In this document: positions 23,969-33,106 of the stretch, piece by piece
Layout: each line of letters begins with the position of its first letter
Numbering within the stretch: position 1 is the first letter of the stretch
NCBI GenBank assembly: GCA_023251155.1
Contig: JAHEZH010000048.1
Coordinates: forward strand, 1 to 36,796
From: Flammeovirgaceae bacterium
Lineage (GTDB): Bacteria; Bacteroidota; Bacteroidia; Cytophagales; Cyclobacteriaceae
Direction of reading: 5' to 3'
DNA: 36,796 bases
Notes under the pieces: model-generated
The model's database searches: none
What the model was told of the DNA's origin: nothing
Seen by the model: only the letters and a program-made list of their open reading frames with translations
Program-made: the position numbers and the translations under genes

Positions 23969-25654
23969 GTGAGTACAGAACTAAATAAATACAGCAAGAC
24001 CATCACTCAGGACCCGACACTTCCTGCTTCTCAGGCGATGTTCTATGGAATCGGATTGAAAGAAAATGACCTGAAAAAAGCACAGGTAGGGATTGTAAGC
24101 ACGGGCTTTGATGGCAACGGATGCAACATGCACCTGAATGCACTGGCCGCTGAAGTAAAACAGGCTGTATGGGATCAGGAACTGGTGGGATTGATCTTCA
24201 ACACCATTGGCGTGAGTGATGGCATGAGCAACGGTACTACCGGCATGCGCTATTCACTGGTGAGCCGCGATGTGATTGCCGACTCGATTGAAACCGTATG
24301 TGGTGCACAGTTCTACGATGGGCTGATTGCCGTAGTGGGTTGTGATAAGAATATGCCCGGTGCATTGATGGCCATGGGCCGGTTGAATCGTCCCTCCATC
24401 ATGGTGTACGGTGGTACCATTGCCGGTGGGCATTATAAAGGAAGAGAGCTGAACATTGTATCGGCATTTGAAGCACTAGGTGAAAAGATTCAGAACAAAC
24501 TGTCGGATGAAGACTACAAGGGAATCATTCAGAATGCCTGCCCGGGTGCCGGTGCCTGTGGCGGTATGTACACGGCAAACACATTAGCATCAGCCATTGA
24601 AGCCTTGGGAATGGCATTGCCTTACTCTGCTTCCAACCCTGCCTTGAGCAAAGAAAAATCAGCCGAGTGTGTGGACGCTTCCAAAGCCATGCTTCACCTG
24701 CTGAAGAACGACATCAAGCCGCGCGACATCATGACCTTCAAGGCATTTGAAAATGCGATTACGGTTGTGATGGTATTGGGCGGATCAACCAATGCGGTAT
24801 TGCACCTCATTGCCATGGCCAAGAGTGTAGGACTGCAGTTGAACCAGGAAGATTTCCAACGCATCTCCGACAAGACATCATTGCTTGCCGATCTGAAACC
24901 AAGTGGCAAGTACCTGATGGAAGCCGTACATAAAATTGGTGGCGTACCTGCGGTGATGAAATACCTGCTGCAGAAAGGATACCTGCATGGCGATTGCTTA
25001 ACCGTAACCGGAAAAACAATCGCTGAAAACCTGGCCGATGCCAAAGACCTTGATTTCGAAAAGCAGGATGTCATCCTTCCATTCGAAAGACCGATCAAGA
25101 AGACGGGTCACCTGCAAATCCTTTATGGCAACCTGGCGGAGAAAGGATCGGTAGCCAAGATCACGGGCAAGGAAGGTGAAAAATTCAAAGGCACTGCACG
25201 TGTATTCAATGGCGAATTTGAGTTGGTCGATGGAATCCAATCGGGCAAGATCAAGGAAGGTGACGTAGTCGTCATTCGCTATGTAGGCCCCAAAGGCGGA
25301 CCCGGCATGCCCGAGATGCTGAAGCCTACCTCATTGATCATGGGTTCTGGCCTGGGCAAAAGTGTAGCACTCATTACTGACGGACGTTTCAGCGGTGGAT
25401 CGCACGGATTTGTGATTGGCCACATTACACCTGAGGCATTTGACGGAGGCCTTCTCGCCTTAGTAGAAGACGGTGACTGGATTGAGATTGATATCAAAAA
25501 ACGCCAGATCAATTTATTGGTAGAAGAAAAGAAGATCGCGATCAGAAGATCGCACCATAAAGCTCCTGAACTCTCGGTAAAGAGCGGAGTACTTTATAAA
25601 TATGCTAAACAAGTAAAAACTGCAGCTGATGGATGCGTTACTGACGAAGACTAA
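23969..25654 (+). CDS. ilvD: Dihydroxy-acid dehydratase
   Basis: 561 residues from a GTG start ([14 protein letters not shown]). It dehydrates 2,3-dihydroxy-isovalerate and 2,3-dihydroxy-3-methylvalerate to the 2-oxo acids. The cysteines for the Fe-S cluster are C52 (DGNGCNMH), C125 ([10 protein letters not shown]) and C197 ([14 protein letters not shown]). [19 protein letters not shown] is the conserved C-terminal part. Length matches the family. The start is preceded by two tandem AACGATT words. The 3' end overlaps ilvB by 26 bp in another frame, implying translational coupling. Confidence 0.95.
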   Translation: MSTELNKYSKTITQDPTLPASQAMFYGIGLKENDLKKAQVGIVSTGFDGNGCNMHLNALAAEVKQAVWDQELVGLIFNTIGVSDGMSNGTTGMRYSLVSRDVIADSIETVCGAQFYDGLIAVVGCDKNMPGALMAMGRLNRPSIMVYGGTIAGGHYKGRELNIVSAFEALGEKIQNKLSDEDYKGIIQNACPGAGACGGMYTANTLASAIEALGMALPYSASNPALSKEKSAECVDASKAMLHLLKNDIKPRDIMTFKAFENAITVVMVLGGSTNAVLHLIAMAKSVGLQLNQEDFQRISDKTSLLADLKPSGKYLMEAVHKIGGVPAVMKYLLQKGYLHGDCLTVTGKTIAENLADAKDLDFEKQDVILPFERPIKKTGHLQILYGNLAEKGSVAKITGKEGEKFKGTARVFNGEFELVDGIQSGKIKEGDVVVIRYVGPKGGPGMPEMLKPTSLIMGSGLGKSVALITDGRFSGGSHGFVIGHITPEAFDGGLLALVEDGDWIEIDIKKRQINLLVEEKKIAIRRSHHKAPELSVKSGVLYKYAKQVKTAADGCVTDED

Positions 25655-27380
25655 AATAATTAAAGAAGCCGCTACCGAACCGAAGAAGAAAATCTCCGGA
25701 TCGGAAACACTGCTTCAATGCCTGGTAGAAGAAAACGTAAAAACGATTTTCGGATATCCGGGTGGGGCAATCATGCCGATCTACGATGCACTGTATTCGT
25801 ATGCCGATCAGCTCACTCACATCCTCGTTCGTCATGAACAGGGTGCAATACATGCGGCACAGGGTTTTGCACGTGTGTCCGGCGAGCCGGGAGTTGTATT
25901 TGCAACGTCTGGCCCTGGTGCCACTAACCTCGTGACCGGTCTTGCCGATGCATTGATCGACTCAACCCCATTGGTTTGTATCACCGGACAAGTATTTGCG
26001 CACCTGCTGGGAACCGATGCCTTTCAGGAAACCGATGTGATCAACACAACGATTCCGGTGACCAAATGGAATGTGCAGGTCACCGAAGCCAAGGACATTG
26101 CTCCTGCCATCGCGAAAGCCTTTTACATTGCAAAGACCGGAAGACCCGGACCTGTGCTGGTGGACATCACCAAGAATGCGCAGAACGAACTCATTGAAGA
26201 AATGGAATACAAAAAGTGCGAAAGCATCCGCACCTACAAACCAAAGCCAGTTCTTCAGTTATCAGAAATAGAGGCCGCCGCGGAGCTGATCAACGGTGCA
26301 AAACGCCCTTACATTCTTGCCGGTCAGGGGATATTACTATCTGGTGCCTGCCAGGAACTGGTCGCGTTCTCTGAAAAGACAGGAATACCGGTAGCCAATA
26401 CGCTGTTGGGATTAGGGGCAATACCTGCTGATCATCCTAACTACGTAGGTTATCTCGGGATGCACGGCAACTATGGCCCTAACGTCAATACGAATGAGTG
26501 TGATGTACTGATCGCCATCGGTATGCGCTTTGACGATCGCGTGACGGGCAACGTCAGCAAGTATGCCAGGCAGGCAAAGATTGTTCACATCGACATCGAT
26601 AAAGCGGAAATCAATAAGATCATCAAAGCCGATGTGGCGGTTTGTGCCGATGCAAAGGAAGCATTGCAATCATTAACTCAAAAGTGCAAGGCAGGCCATC
26701 ATGAAGCATGGATCAGCACTTTCCGGGAGTTCAAGAAACTGGAACACGAAAAGGTAATCAGGAATGAACTGGAAGCCGGTGGTGAGTTGCGCATGAGCGA
26801 AGTGATCCATCTGCTTTCGGAACTGACCAACGGAGAAGCAATTGTCGTAACGGATGTAGGGCAGCACCAGATGGTCACCTCCCGTTACTATGCCTATAAA
26901 AAATCAAGAACCAACGTCACCTCCGGCGGTGCGGGCACCATGGGCTTTGCATTACCGGCAGCGATGGGCGCTAAAGTAGCCAAGCCTAAGCAACAGGTGA
27001 TTGCCGTCATTGGCGATGGCGGCTACCAGATGACCATACAGGAGCTGGGCACCATCATGCAATACGGCATCGGTGTGAAGATCCTTGTACTGAATAACAA
27101 CTTCCTGGGTATGGTGCGCCAGTGGCAGCAACTGTTCCATGGCAAGCGCTATTCCTTCACTGAAATGCAGAATCCGGACTTCGTGAAGATCGCAGAAGCC
27201 TACAGCATCAAAGCCAATAAAGTGACCGAGCGCGAAAAACTGAAAGACGCACTCAAAGAAATGCTGGAAGCCAACAGTTCTTACTTCCTGGAAGTAGTCG
27301 TGGGCAAAGAAGACAATGTATTCCCAATGGTACCTGCGGGTGCGGGCGTGTCTGAAGTTATGTTAGAAATTCCAAAGTAG
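25629..27380 (+). CDS. ilvB: Acetolactate synthase, large catalytic subunit
   Basis: 583 residues. Thiamine diphosphate enzyme making 2-acetolactate or 2-aceto-2-hydroxybutyrate from pyruvate. Catalytic Glu70 lies in [17 protein letters not shown]; the [27 protein letters not shown] segment is the family signature; the GDG motif of ThDP binding is at about 462-464 (IGDGGYQM), followed by [13 protein letters not shown]. The N-terminus runs about 20 residues longer than typical, because the ATG lies inside the end of ilvD. Its small regulatory subunit gene follows within 6 bp. Feedback inhibition by Val is expected through that subunit. Confidence 0.95.
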   Translation: MDALLTKTKIIKEAATEPKKKISGSETLLQCLVEENVKTIFGYPGGAIMPIYDALYSYADQLTHILVRHEQGAIHAAQGFARVSGEPGVVFATSGPGATNLVTGLADALIDSTPLVCITGQVFAHLLGTDAFQETDVINTTIPVTKWNVQVTEAKDIAPAIAKAFYIAKTGRPGPVLVDITKNAQNELIEEMEYKKCESIRTYKPKPVLQLSEIEAAAELINGAKRPYILAGQGILLSGACQELVAFSEKTGIPVANTLLGLGAIPADHPNYVGYLGMHGNYGPNVNTNECDVLIAIGMRFDDRVTGNVSKYARQAKIVHIDIDKAEINKIIKADVAVCADAKEALQSLTQKCKAGHHEAWISTFREFKKLEHEKVIRNELEAGGELRMSEVIHLLSELTNGEAIVVTDVGQHQMVTSRYYAYKKSRTNVTSGGAGTMGFALPAAMGAKVAKPKQQVIAVIGDGGYQMTIQELGTIMQYGIGVKILVLNNNFLGMVRQWQQLFHGKRYSFTEMQNPDFVKIAEAYSIKANKVTEREKLKDALKEMLEANSSYFLEVVVGKEDNVFPMVPAGAGVSEVMLEIPK

Positions 27381-27386
27381 GTGTGT

Positions 27387-27677
27387 ATGAAGGAAGAGTT
27401 CACAATAGAAATAGCGTCTGAGAATAATTTTTCTGTACTGAACAGAATCATCAATATTCTCAATCGCCGAAGGATACGGATTAAAAAACTGATGGCATAC
27501 GAAAACGAAAACGACTTCAAAAAAGGAGGCGCCATCATACTGGTACATACGACCGCCGATTTGATTGAGAAAGCAAAACACCAGCTGGAAAAACTGATTG
27601 AGGTAGAGTTTGCAAAATACACTCAGGGCAGTTCTCTTTATTTAGAGAGAAGTGAACAGATTGTGGATGTGGATTAA
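27387..27677 (+). CDS. ilvN: Acetolactate synthase, small regulatory subunit (short form)
   Basis: 96 residues from ATG 27387 (a GTG 6 bp earlier is also in frame). It is a single ACT domain: FTIEIASENNFSVLNRIINILNRRRIRIKKLMAYEN, then AIILVHTTADLIEKAKHQLEKLIEV. It stops where full-length IlvH/IlvN (about 160-170 residues) continue into a second domain, so it is of the IlvM/short IlvN size class. The role is binding the effector valine and stimulating the large subunit. The start lies 6 bp after the ilvB stop. Confidence 0.88.
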   Translation: MKEEFTIEIASENNFSVLNRIINILNRRRIRIKKLMAYENENDFKKGGAIILVHTTADLIEKAKHQLEKLIEVEFAKYTQGSSLYLERSEQIVDVD

Positions 27678-27724
27678 GTCAATTGACGATGAGCTGGTTT
27701 GATATCGAGGCAATGTCTGACACC

Positions 27725-27788
27725 GTGGTCGGTGTCTGCACAGACCACAAAGTTCAATAAACAGTTTCGGTCTGCGGAGACACCGACC
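27725..27788. repeat. Inverted pair of 20-bp palindromic repeats after ilvN
   Basis: GGTCGGTGTCTGCACAGACC (27727-27746) and GGTCTGCGGAGACACCGACC (27769-27788) are inverted copies of each other with 2 mismatches, spaced by 22 bp. The first is also a self-hairpin with GTGGTC/GACCAC arms. It resembles a REP doublet of a different sequence class (GGTC core) and lacks a T-run, so it is not an obvious terminator. It could reduce readthrough into the methyltransferase gene. Otherwise the 27678-27849 gap is empty. Confidence 0.75.
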
Positions 27789-27849
27789 GGGGATAAGAGG
27801 GAACAGACCGAGGTAAAAGAAAAGAGATAATAGGGAAGCGCATTAATTC

Positions 27850-28452
27850 ATGAACCAGACAATAGAACAGGCCTATCCAAAAGCGTATGCTGAAATCGAC
27901 CAGTCAACCAAAGACTCCGGCTTCACTATGGCTTCGGATGTATTGACGTGCTCACTGCTACGAACATTGGCAAGCTCAAAACCGGCGGGTCAATTCTTGG
28001 AACTGGGTACGGGCACAGGCCTAAGCACGGCGTGGATACTGGATGGAATGGATCATGCTTCTTCGTTAATCTCCGTTGACTTCGATCAGCAATTTCTTTC
28101 CATCGCTGAGCAGTTCCTGGGCACTGATCCACGATTGAAACTGATTCATTCCGATGGTGGCGAATGGATGGCGAAGAACAAGCACCAGCGCTTCGATTAC
28201 ATCTTCGCCGATACATGGCATGGCAAGTACTTGTTGCTGGATGAAGCCATTGCCATGCTGAAAGATGGAGGCCTCTACATCATCGATGATATGCTGCCAC
28301 AGCTGAACTGGCCGGAAGGTCATGCCGAGAAAGCCACCCAGCTGATTGCCGAAATTGAAAAAAGGAGCGACCTCACCATCACCAAACAAAACTGGGCCAC
28401 CGGTCTGATCATCGGGGTAAAAACCAATAAAGCGGACCCAAGAAATAACTGA
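27850..28452 (+). CDS. Class I SAM-dependent O-methyltransferase-like protein
   Basis: 200 residues. Motif I QFLELGTGTGLSTAWILDGM spans about 48-67, followed by an acidic strand SLISVDFDQQ and RFDYIFADTWHGKY, then a Asp-Asp motif LYIIDDMLPQLNW. This is the O-methyltransferase/catechol-type Rossmann fold with a possible metal site. It is inserted between ilvN and ilvC with a 170-bp gap before and 44 bp after it. It has no known role in Val/Leu/Ile synthesis. The substrate is unknown; a neighbouring, separately acquired gene is as likely as a functional link. Confidence 0.75.
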   Translation: MNQTIEQAYPKAYAEIDQSTKDSGFTMASDVLTCSLLRTLASSKPAGQFLELGTGTGLSTAWILDGMDHASSLISVDFDQQFLSIAEQFLGTDPRLKLIHSDGGEWMAKNKHQRFDYIFADTWHGKYLLLDEAIAMLKDGGLYIIDDMLPQLNWPEGHAEKATQLIAEIEKRSDLTITKQNWATGLIIGVKTNKADPRNN

Positions 28453-28496
28453 ACAACGATTAACAATTAACTTAATAACGATTAACTAAAAACAAA

Positions 28497-29567
28497 ATGG
28501 CAAAGATCAATTTCGGAGGAACAATAGAAGACGTAGTAACACGTGAAGAGTTTCCTATGGAAAAAGCACACGAAGTGCTGAAAGGTGAAACAATCGCGAT
28601 TATCGGATACGGTGTGCAAGGACCTGCACAGGCATTGAACCTTCGTGACAATGGATTTAAAGTAATCATCGGCCAGCGTAAAGGCAGCAAAACCTGGGAT
28701 AAGGCTGTGAGCCACGGATGGGTTCCTGGTGAAACACTTTTTGAAATTGAAGAAGCAGCAAAGAAAGCAACCATCATTCAGTTCCTTCTTTCCGATGCGG
28801 GTCAGATCGCTCTGTGGCCATCATTAAAACAATACCTCACAGCAGGCAAAACATTGTATTTCTCTCACGGATTTGGAATCACCTTTAAAGAACAGACCGG
28901 TATCATTCCTTCCGCTGACATCGATGTGATCCTTGCTGCACCAAAAGGATCAGGTACGTCGGTAAGAAGATTATTCCTGCAAGGCAAGGGCATCAATGCC
29001 AGCTACGCGGTATTTCAGGATGCAACCGGCAAAGCAAAAGACAAGGCCATTGCATTGGGAATTGGTGTAGGTGCTGGTTATTTGTTTGAAACGGATTTCA
29101 AGAAAGAAGTGTACTCTGACCTGAGCGGTGAGCGCGGTACATTGATGGGCGCTATCGCCGGTATCTTCGAAGCGCAATACGAAGTGTTGCGCAGCAACGG
29201 CCACTCTCCTTCGGAAGCGTTCAACGAAACAGTAGAAGAACTAACTCAATCACTGATGCCGCTGGTGGCTGAAAACGGCATGGACTGGATGTATGCGAAC
29301 TGCTCCACTACCGCACAACGTGGTGCGTTGGACTGGAAGAAGAAATTCAAAGCAGCTACACTACCTGTATTCAAGGAATTATATGAAAGCGTGGCAACAG
29401 GTGCTGAAGCTAAACGCACAATCGAAACCTGTTCGAAGCCTGACTACCGTGAGAAACTGGCGGAAGAACTAAAAGAACTGCGCGAAAGCGAACTGTGGCA
29501 AGCCGGTGCAGCCGTACGCGCACTCCGCCCCGAGAAAGCAAGTGTAGAAGCAAGTATGATCAATTAA
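28497..29567 (+). CDS. ilvC: Ketol-acid reductoisomerase
   Basis: 356 residues. It isomerises and reduces acetolactate with NADPH and Mg2+. The GYGVQGPAQALNLRDNGF segment near 37-54 is the Rossmann nucleotide loop, and GQRKGSKTW after the second strand carries the Arg/Lys/Ser expected for NADPH phosphate binding. LAAPKGSGTSVRRLF, SDLSGERGTLMGAIAGIFEAQYE and YANCSTTAQRGALDWKKKF are family landmarks; SDLSGERGTLMG includes metal-ligand acidic residues. The size fits class I. Two AACGATT words precede the ATG at 28455 and 28477. Part of the ilv operon. Confidence 0.94.
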   Translation: MAKINFGGTIEDVVTREEFPMEKAHEVLKGETIAIIGYGVQGPAQALNLRDNGFKVIIGQRKGSKTWDKAVSHGWVPGETLFEIEEAAKKATIIQFLLSDAGQIALWPSLKQYLTAGKTLYFSHGFGITFKEQTGIIPSADIDVILAAPKGSGTSVRRLFLQGKGINASYAVFQDATGKAKDKAIALGIGVGAGYLFETDFKKEVYSDLSGERGTLMGAIAGIFEAQYEVLRSNGHSPSEAFNETVEELTQSLMPLVAENGMDWMYANCSTTAQRGALDWKKKFKAATLPVFKELYESVATGAEAKRTIETCSKPDYREKLAEELKELRESELWQAGAAVRALRPEKASVEASMIN

Positions 29568-29581
29568 GTAAGTATGCAATT

Positions 29582-29643
29582 GGCAAAAAGCAATAGGCGA
29601 AGGATTTGACTTTGCCTACTGCTTTTGCCTACTGCCTATTTTT
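29582..29643 (+). terminator. Long hairpin with T-run between ilvC and ilvA
   Basis: GGCAAAAAGCAATAGGCGAAG (29582-29602, written here as its two halves GGCAAAAAGC and AATAGGCGAAG) pairs with 29610-29629 (CTTTGCCTAC, TGCTTTTGCC) over about 19 bp with one bulged A and one A-C mismatch. The T-run TTTTTT starts at 29639, 9 bp past the stem. The 3' side also carries a 13-bp tandem (TTTGCCTACTGC at 29611 and 29624). It may attenuate ilvA relative to the genes before it. Confidence 0.55.
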
Positions 29644-29650
29644 TAAAATT

Positions 29651-30901
29651 ATGACAGAAGTAACTACCAAAACCATCGATATCAACGCTGCCTACGAAGT
29701 ACTCAAGTCGGTCGTGCTCAAAACACCCCTGCAGTTTCATCGTAAGCTATCAGAGAAATTCGGTGCCGAAATTTACCTGAAGCGGGAAGACCTCCAGGTG
29801 GTGCGTTCGTACAAATTGCGTGGAGCGTATAACCTGATTCAAAGTTTGACCGAAGAGCAGCGGCAACGTGGTGTGGTGTGTGCCAGTGCAGGTAACCATG
29901 CACAGGGTGTTGCCTTTTCCTGCAAACAGTTAAATATCAAAGGCGTCATTTACATGCCTGCAATCACTCCCAAACAAAAAATCACGCAGGTGAAAATGTT
30001 TGGCGGCAACAACATTGAAATTGTATTGACAGGTGATACGTTTGATGACTGCCAGGCACAGGCATTGGAGTACACGGCAGAAAATAACAAAGTATTTATA
30101 CCTCCTTTCGATCACCTCAAAGTCATTGAAGGCCAGGGAACGGTAGCGAAAGAAATCTTTGATGAATTATCGCAGGTAGACTACCTCTTCGTTCCCATTG
30201 GTGGCGGAGGCTTGTGTGCTGGTGTTTCACAATACGTGCAAACCTACTCTCCCCATACAAAAATCATTGGCGTGGAACCTACCGGTGCACCTTCCATGAA
30301 AGAAGCATTGAAGGAAGGACATCCTGTAAAGCTGGAGAAAATACAGCGCTTTGTGGATGGCGCTTCCGTGCAAAAAGTAGGCGAGATTACGTTCTCACTG
30401 TGTAAAGACAGCCTGGAAGACATGTTGCTTGTTCCCGAAGGAAAAGTAAGCTCCACCATTCTTCAGTTATACAATGAAGATGCGATTGTAGCCGAACCCG
30501 CAGGTGCATTGTCGATAGGTGCATTGGATCAATATGCCGACAAGATCAAAGGCAAAAAAGTAGTCTGTATTGTAAGCGGTGGTAATAATGACATCGACCG
30601 CATGCAGGAGATCAAAGAACGTTCGTTGCTCTATGAAGGACTAAAACATTATTTCATTGTACGCTTTGCCCAGCGACCGGGGGCATTGAAAGAATTTGTC
30701 AATCACATTCTTGGCCCTAACGATGACATCGTTCGCTTCGAGTTCATTCAGAAACACAACAAAGAAACGGGCCCGGCACTGATCGGAATTGAAGTGAAGT
30801 CGAAGGAAGATTTCATTTTACTCATCAACCGCATGACGGAATCAAAACTGAATTATACATTAGTGAACCAGAACGAGAACCTGTTTGAGTATCTGGTGTG
30901 A
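29651..30901 (+). CDS. ilvA: Threonine deaminase (L-threonine ammonia-lyase), short ACT-like form
   Basis: 416 residues from ATG 29651; an open frame from 29606 runs through the hairpin and is not used. It makes 2-oxobutyrate from threonine, the first step to isoleucine. PLP lysine K55 in VVRSYKLRGAYN, glycine-rich phosphate loop GGGGLCAG, and SGGNNDIDRMQEI at the core end. The C-terminal 90 residues (HYFIVRFAQRPGALKEFVNHILGPNDDI onward) form one ACT-like regulatory domain, as in the 400-420-residue class, so isoleucine feedback is likely. The stop TGA (30899-30901) abuts the stop of the next, convergent gene with no gap. Confidence 0.94.
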   Translation: MTEVTTKTIDINAAYEVLKSVVLKTPLQFHRKLSEKFGAEIYLKREDLQVVRSYKLRGAYNLIQSLTEEQRQRGVVCASAGNHAQGVAFSCKQLNIKGVIYMPAITPKQKITQVKMFGGNNIEIVLTGDTFDDCQAQALEYTAENNKVFIPPFDHLKVIEGQGTVAKEIFDELSQVDYLFVPIGGGGLCAGVSQYVQTYSPHTKIIGVEPTGAPSMKEALKEGHPVKLEKIQRFVDGASVQKVGEITFSLCKDSLEDMLLVPEGKVSSTILQLYNEDAIVAEPAGALSIGALDQYADKIKGKKVVCIVSGGNNDIDRMQEIKERSLLYEGLKHYFIVRFAQRPGALKEFVNHILGPNDDIVRFEFIQKHNKETGPALIGIEVKSKEDFILLINRMTESKLNYTLVNQNENLFEYLV

Positions 30902-32854
30902 TTAATTCAACGCATTGACAGACCGATCAACAGGTAAAGGTACTCGCACAATCAGCGAAGTACCTTTTCTTTGTGGTGAGGATTCAATGTCCACTTCTCC
31001 TTTGATCAGGTTCAACCGCGATTGAATATTTTTCCAGCCATTTCCCTCCCCTTTCTCCAAAACAGATTTATCAAATCCATCTCCATTGTCTTCCATGGTC
31101 AGATTGATTTCATCGCTATGACCAACCATTTGCAGTTCAATTTGCGTAGCGTTGGAATATTTCAATGTGTTATTCGTCCACTCCTGCACAATACGATAAA
31201 GGGAGATCTCCTGCACTTCCGGCAAGCGCTCCGGTAATTCAAAGCCTTGTACCGACAGGTGCACTTTACCTGACTGATTTATTCGCAAAGCCATCTCCTG
31301 TAGTGCAGGAAGCAACCCCAGCTGAATCAATGTCTGAGGCATCAGGTTGAAGGCTACGGAACGAATCTCTTTGTGCATCTCATCCAGTATCACCTCTGAC
31401 TTGGCTACCATGCTTACTTTATCTTCAAGCGTGCTGCTGGGGCTCAATGAACCAAGTAATAAACGCAAGGAGGAAATGAGTTGACCAATGCTGTCGTGCA
31501 GGTCCTGAGCAAAACGCTTTCGTTCCGATTCCTGTGATTGAATGGTGGCTTCGATGTACGCTTCACGAATCAATACTTCATTTTCCTTCATCACCAGCTC
31601 GTGCTTGCGCTTGTAGCGGTTTCTGGCCTGCACTAAAATGATGCTGATCAGAAAGGTAATGATGAACAGGCACACCATGATCAGGTACGTATTCCTGATC
31701 TCTGCTTTTTGTTCCGCCAGTTTTGCCTCCTGCACAGCAATTTTTTGTTGCTTCTGTTCCGATTCATACTTGGTCTGCATTTCGGCAATCGCCCGGGCTG
31801 TTGCATTTTTATAGACACTGTCTTTGGCTACCGCCCACAGCTGGTAATACCTGCTTGCGTTTTTAAAATCGTGAAGACCTTCATAGTTGCTGGCCAGGGA
31901 TTGATACACCCCTTCAAATTTCAACAACAACTGGTAGTGTTCTGCCACCTTCAATGCCTCCTGCCCCGCTTCAATTCCCTTTTTGTAGTCACCCGTTTTC
32001 TGATACAGGGCCGAGAGGGTATATAAATCAGAAATGATAAATGAAGGATTACCTACTTTCTCCCGATAAGGACGAGCAGCCAGGTATTCTTTAATGGCCA
32101 GATCATTTCTTCCCGATTCGGAATAAATCGATCCGAGAATAAAATGTCCGTTGGCCAGCGACTGGTAATCACCATTGACACGTGAGGCTTTTATTCCCTT
32201 TTCAATAAAGTAACGGGCCGAGTCCAGTTGGCCGATAGCGCCATAGCTGACCGCTATATTATTATACATAAACAGCGTCATCCACTCCAGTTTGGGATCC
32301 GCCAGGCGAATACTTTCTCTCCCGAAACGGATACAGTCCTGGTGCCGTTTCAACTCCAGGTAAGCCCACATGATGTTGATACGCACTTTCATCTGTACCT
32401 GTATATCCGGGTGGTTATCCAGCATCCGCAATGCTTCGTACAAACTTTCCAATCCCTGCTCCGGCTTGCCGGCGGTAATGTAATTTTTACCAAGGCCTGC
32501 ATCCGCTTTAATAACAATGACATCCTCCTTCGCCTGGATACCCAGTCTTCGTGCTTCCTCCATAAAAAAAGTAGCACTGTCGATCAGCCCCACAGTAGAA
32601 GCGTAGTAGCCTTGCATCAGCGACAGGTAAGCCCGGGAAGAGGGATCATTTTGTGTTTTTGCAAATTGCTTTGCCTCGGCAAGAAATGCCGTTGCCTTCT
32701 TCAGATCAGAACGGATATAATAGCCGACAATATTCTGATATGCCATGGCTTTTTTTACCCCTTGCAATGTTGGCAGTTGCTGCTCAAGACTATCTACCTG
32801 CGCAAAGGCACACCTACCGGTAAGCAGGCAAAATGCCAGGACATAAAATTTCAT
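30902..32854 (-). CDS. TPR-containing membrane histidine kinase (LiaS/NarX type, HisKA_3)
   Basis: About 650 residues; ATG 32854 gives signal peptide MKFYVLAFCLLTGRCAFA, while the frame opens 18 bp earlier at 32872. Periplasmic tetratricopeptide repeats occupy about 40-345 (ALIKEYLAARPYREKVG, SDLYTLSALYQKTGDYKKGIEAGQEALKVAE). A coiled-coil (AEMQTKYESEQKQQKIAVQEAKLAEQKAE) leads into one TM at about 396-416. The dimerisation helix carries H459 in RKRFAQDLHDSIGQLISSL, and the ATPase domain has NNTLKYSNA and MEDNGDGFD. No response regulator is next to it, so it is an orphan in this window. It splits the ilv and leu operons and reads in the opposite direction. Confidence 0.9.
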   Translation of the reverse strand: MKFYVLAFCLLTGRCAFAQVDSLEQQLPTLQGVKKAMAYQNIVGYYIRSDLKKATAFLAEAKQFAKTQNDPSSRAYLSLMQGYYASTVGLIDSATFFMEEARRLGIQAKEDVIVIKADAGLGKNYITAGKPEQGLESLYEALRMLDNHPDIQVQMKVRINIMWAYLELKRHQDCIRFGRESIRLADPKLEWMTLFMYNNIAVSYGAIGQLDSARYFIEKGIKASRVNGDYQSLANGHFILGSIYSESGRNDLAIKEYLAARPYREKVGNPSFIISDLYTLSALYQKTGDYKKGIEAGQEALKVAEHYQLLLKFEGVYQSLASNYEGLHDFKNASRYYQLWAVAKDSVYKNATARAIAEMQTKYESEQKQQKIAVQEAKLAEQKAEIRNTYLIMVCLFIITFLISIILVQARNRYKRKHELVMKENEVLIREAYIEATIQSQESERKRFAQDLHDSIGQLISSLRLLLGSLSPSSTLEDKVSMVAKSEVILDEMHKEIRSVAFNLMPQTLIQLGLLPALQEMALRINQSGKVHLSVQGFELPERLPEVQEISLYRIVQEWTNNTLKYSNATQIELQMVGHSDEINLTMEDNGDGFDKSVLEKGEGNGWKNIQSRLNLIKGEVDIESSPQRKGTSLIVRVPLPVDRSVNALN

Positions 32855-32948
32855 AGACATTAAAAATAGCAAACCACTTTATCAAAGCATATTATTTCAT
32901 TACCAAACGACCGTAAGTCAATGGTAAAAATTCTTTAACATTTAGTTG

Positions 32949-33029
32949 ATGCAAGGCGTAAGTTTTCACATCTTTAGGCCTTGCGGAATCAATCTCATCG
33001 TTGATTCTTCATCACTAAACCTAAACTAG
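32949..33029 (+). CDS. Candidate leu leader peptide
   Basis: 26 codons, ATG to TAG: MQGVSFHIFRPCGINLIVDS then SSLNLN. It ends one base before the terminator stem upstream of leuC. It has three Leu codons (CTC, CTA, CTA), three Ile and two Val, clustered in the second half (INLIVD, LNLN). An exact inverted repeat GCAAGGC (32951) / GCCTTGC (32978) would fold within its transcript, like a pause hairpin. The position is right for an attenuator, but Leu content is modest and no clean antiterminator is seen. An unused short ORF is possible. Confidence 0.42.
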   Translation: MQGVSFHIFRPCGINLIVDSSSLNLN

Positions 33030-33075
33030 AAGCTGCCTCGTCCTATGTCTATAGGGTCGGGGCAGTTTCGTTTTT
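33030..33075 (+). terminator. Rho-independent terminator in the leuC leader
   Basis: Lower stem CTGCCTCG (33033-33040) / CGGGGCAG (33058-33065) with one G-U pair, internal loop, upper stem CCTAT (33042-33046) / ATAGG (33051-33055), loop GTCT, then TTTCGTTTTT. It is on the plus strand 31 bp before leuC; the gene upstream is on the minus strand, so it must act on transcripts starting in the 32873-33030 gap or on ilv readthrough. That is what an attenuator would need. Confidence 0.75.
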
Positions 33076-33087
33076 AGGAGCTTAGAC

Positions 33088-33103
33088 CAAACTAACGATT
33101 GTT
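33088..33103 (+). promoter_or_regulatory. 16-bp box shared by the ilvE and leuC leaders, copy 2
   Basis: CAAACTAACGATTGTT, identical to 22955-22970. It ends 3 bp before the leuC GTG. Related AACGATT words lie shortly before ilvD (23948, 23955) and ilvC (28455, 28477). Confidence 0.6.
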
Positions 33104-33106
33104 GTT

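Noticed and set aside
29606-29650. Extended ilvA start
   Set aside because: Lies in the hairpin and its residues (LPTAFAYCLFFK) come from repeat sequence; ATG 29651 fits the family.
32228-32863. 211-residue plus-strand frame opposite the TPR kinase gene
   Set aside because: Antisense to an intact kinase with clear domains; no recognisable motifs.
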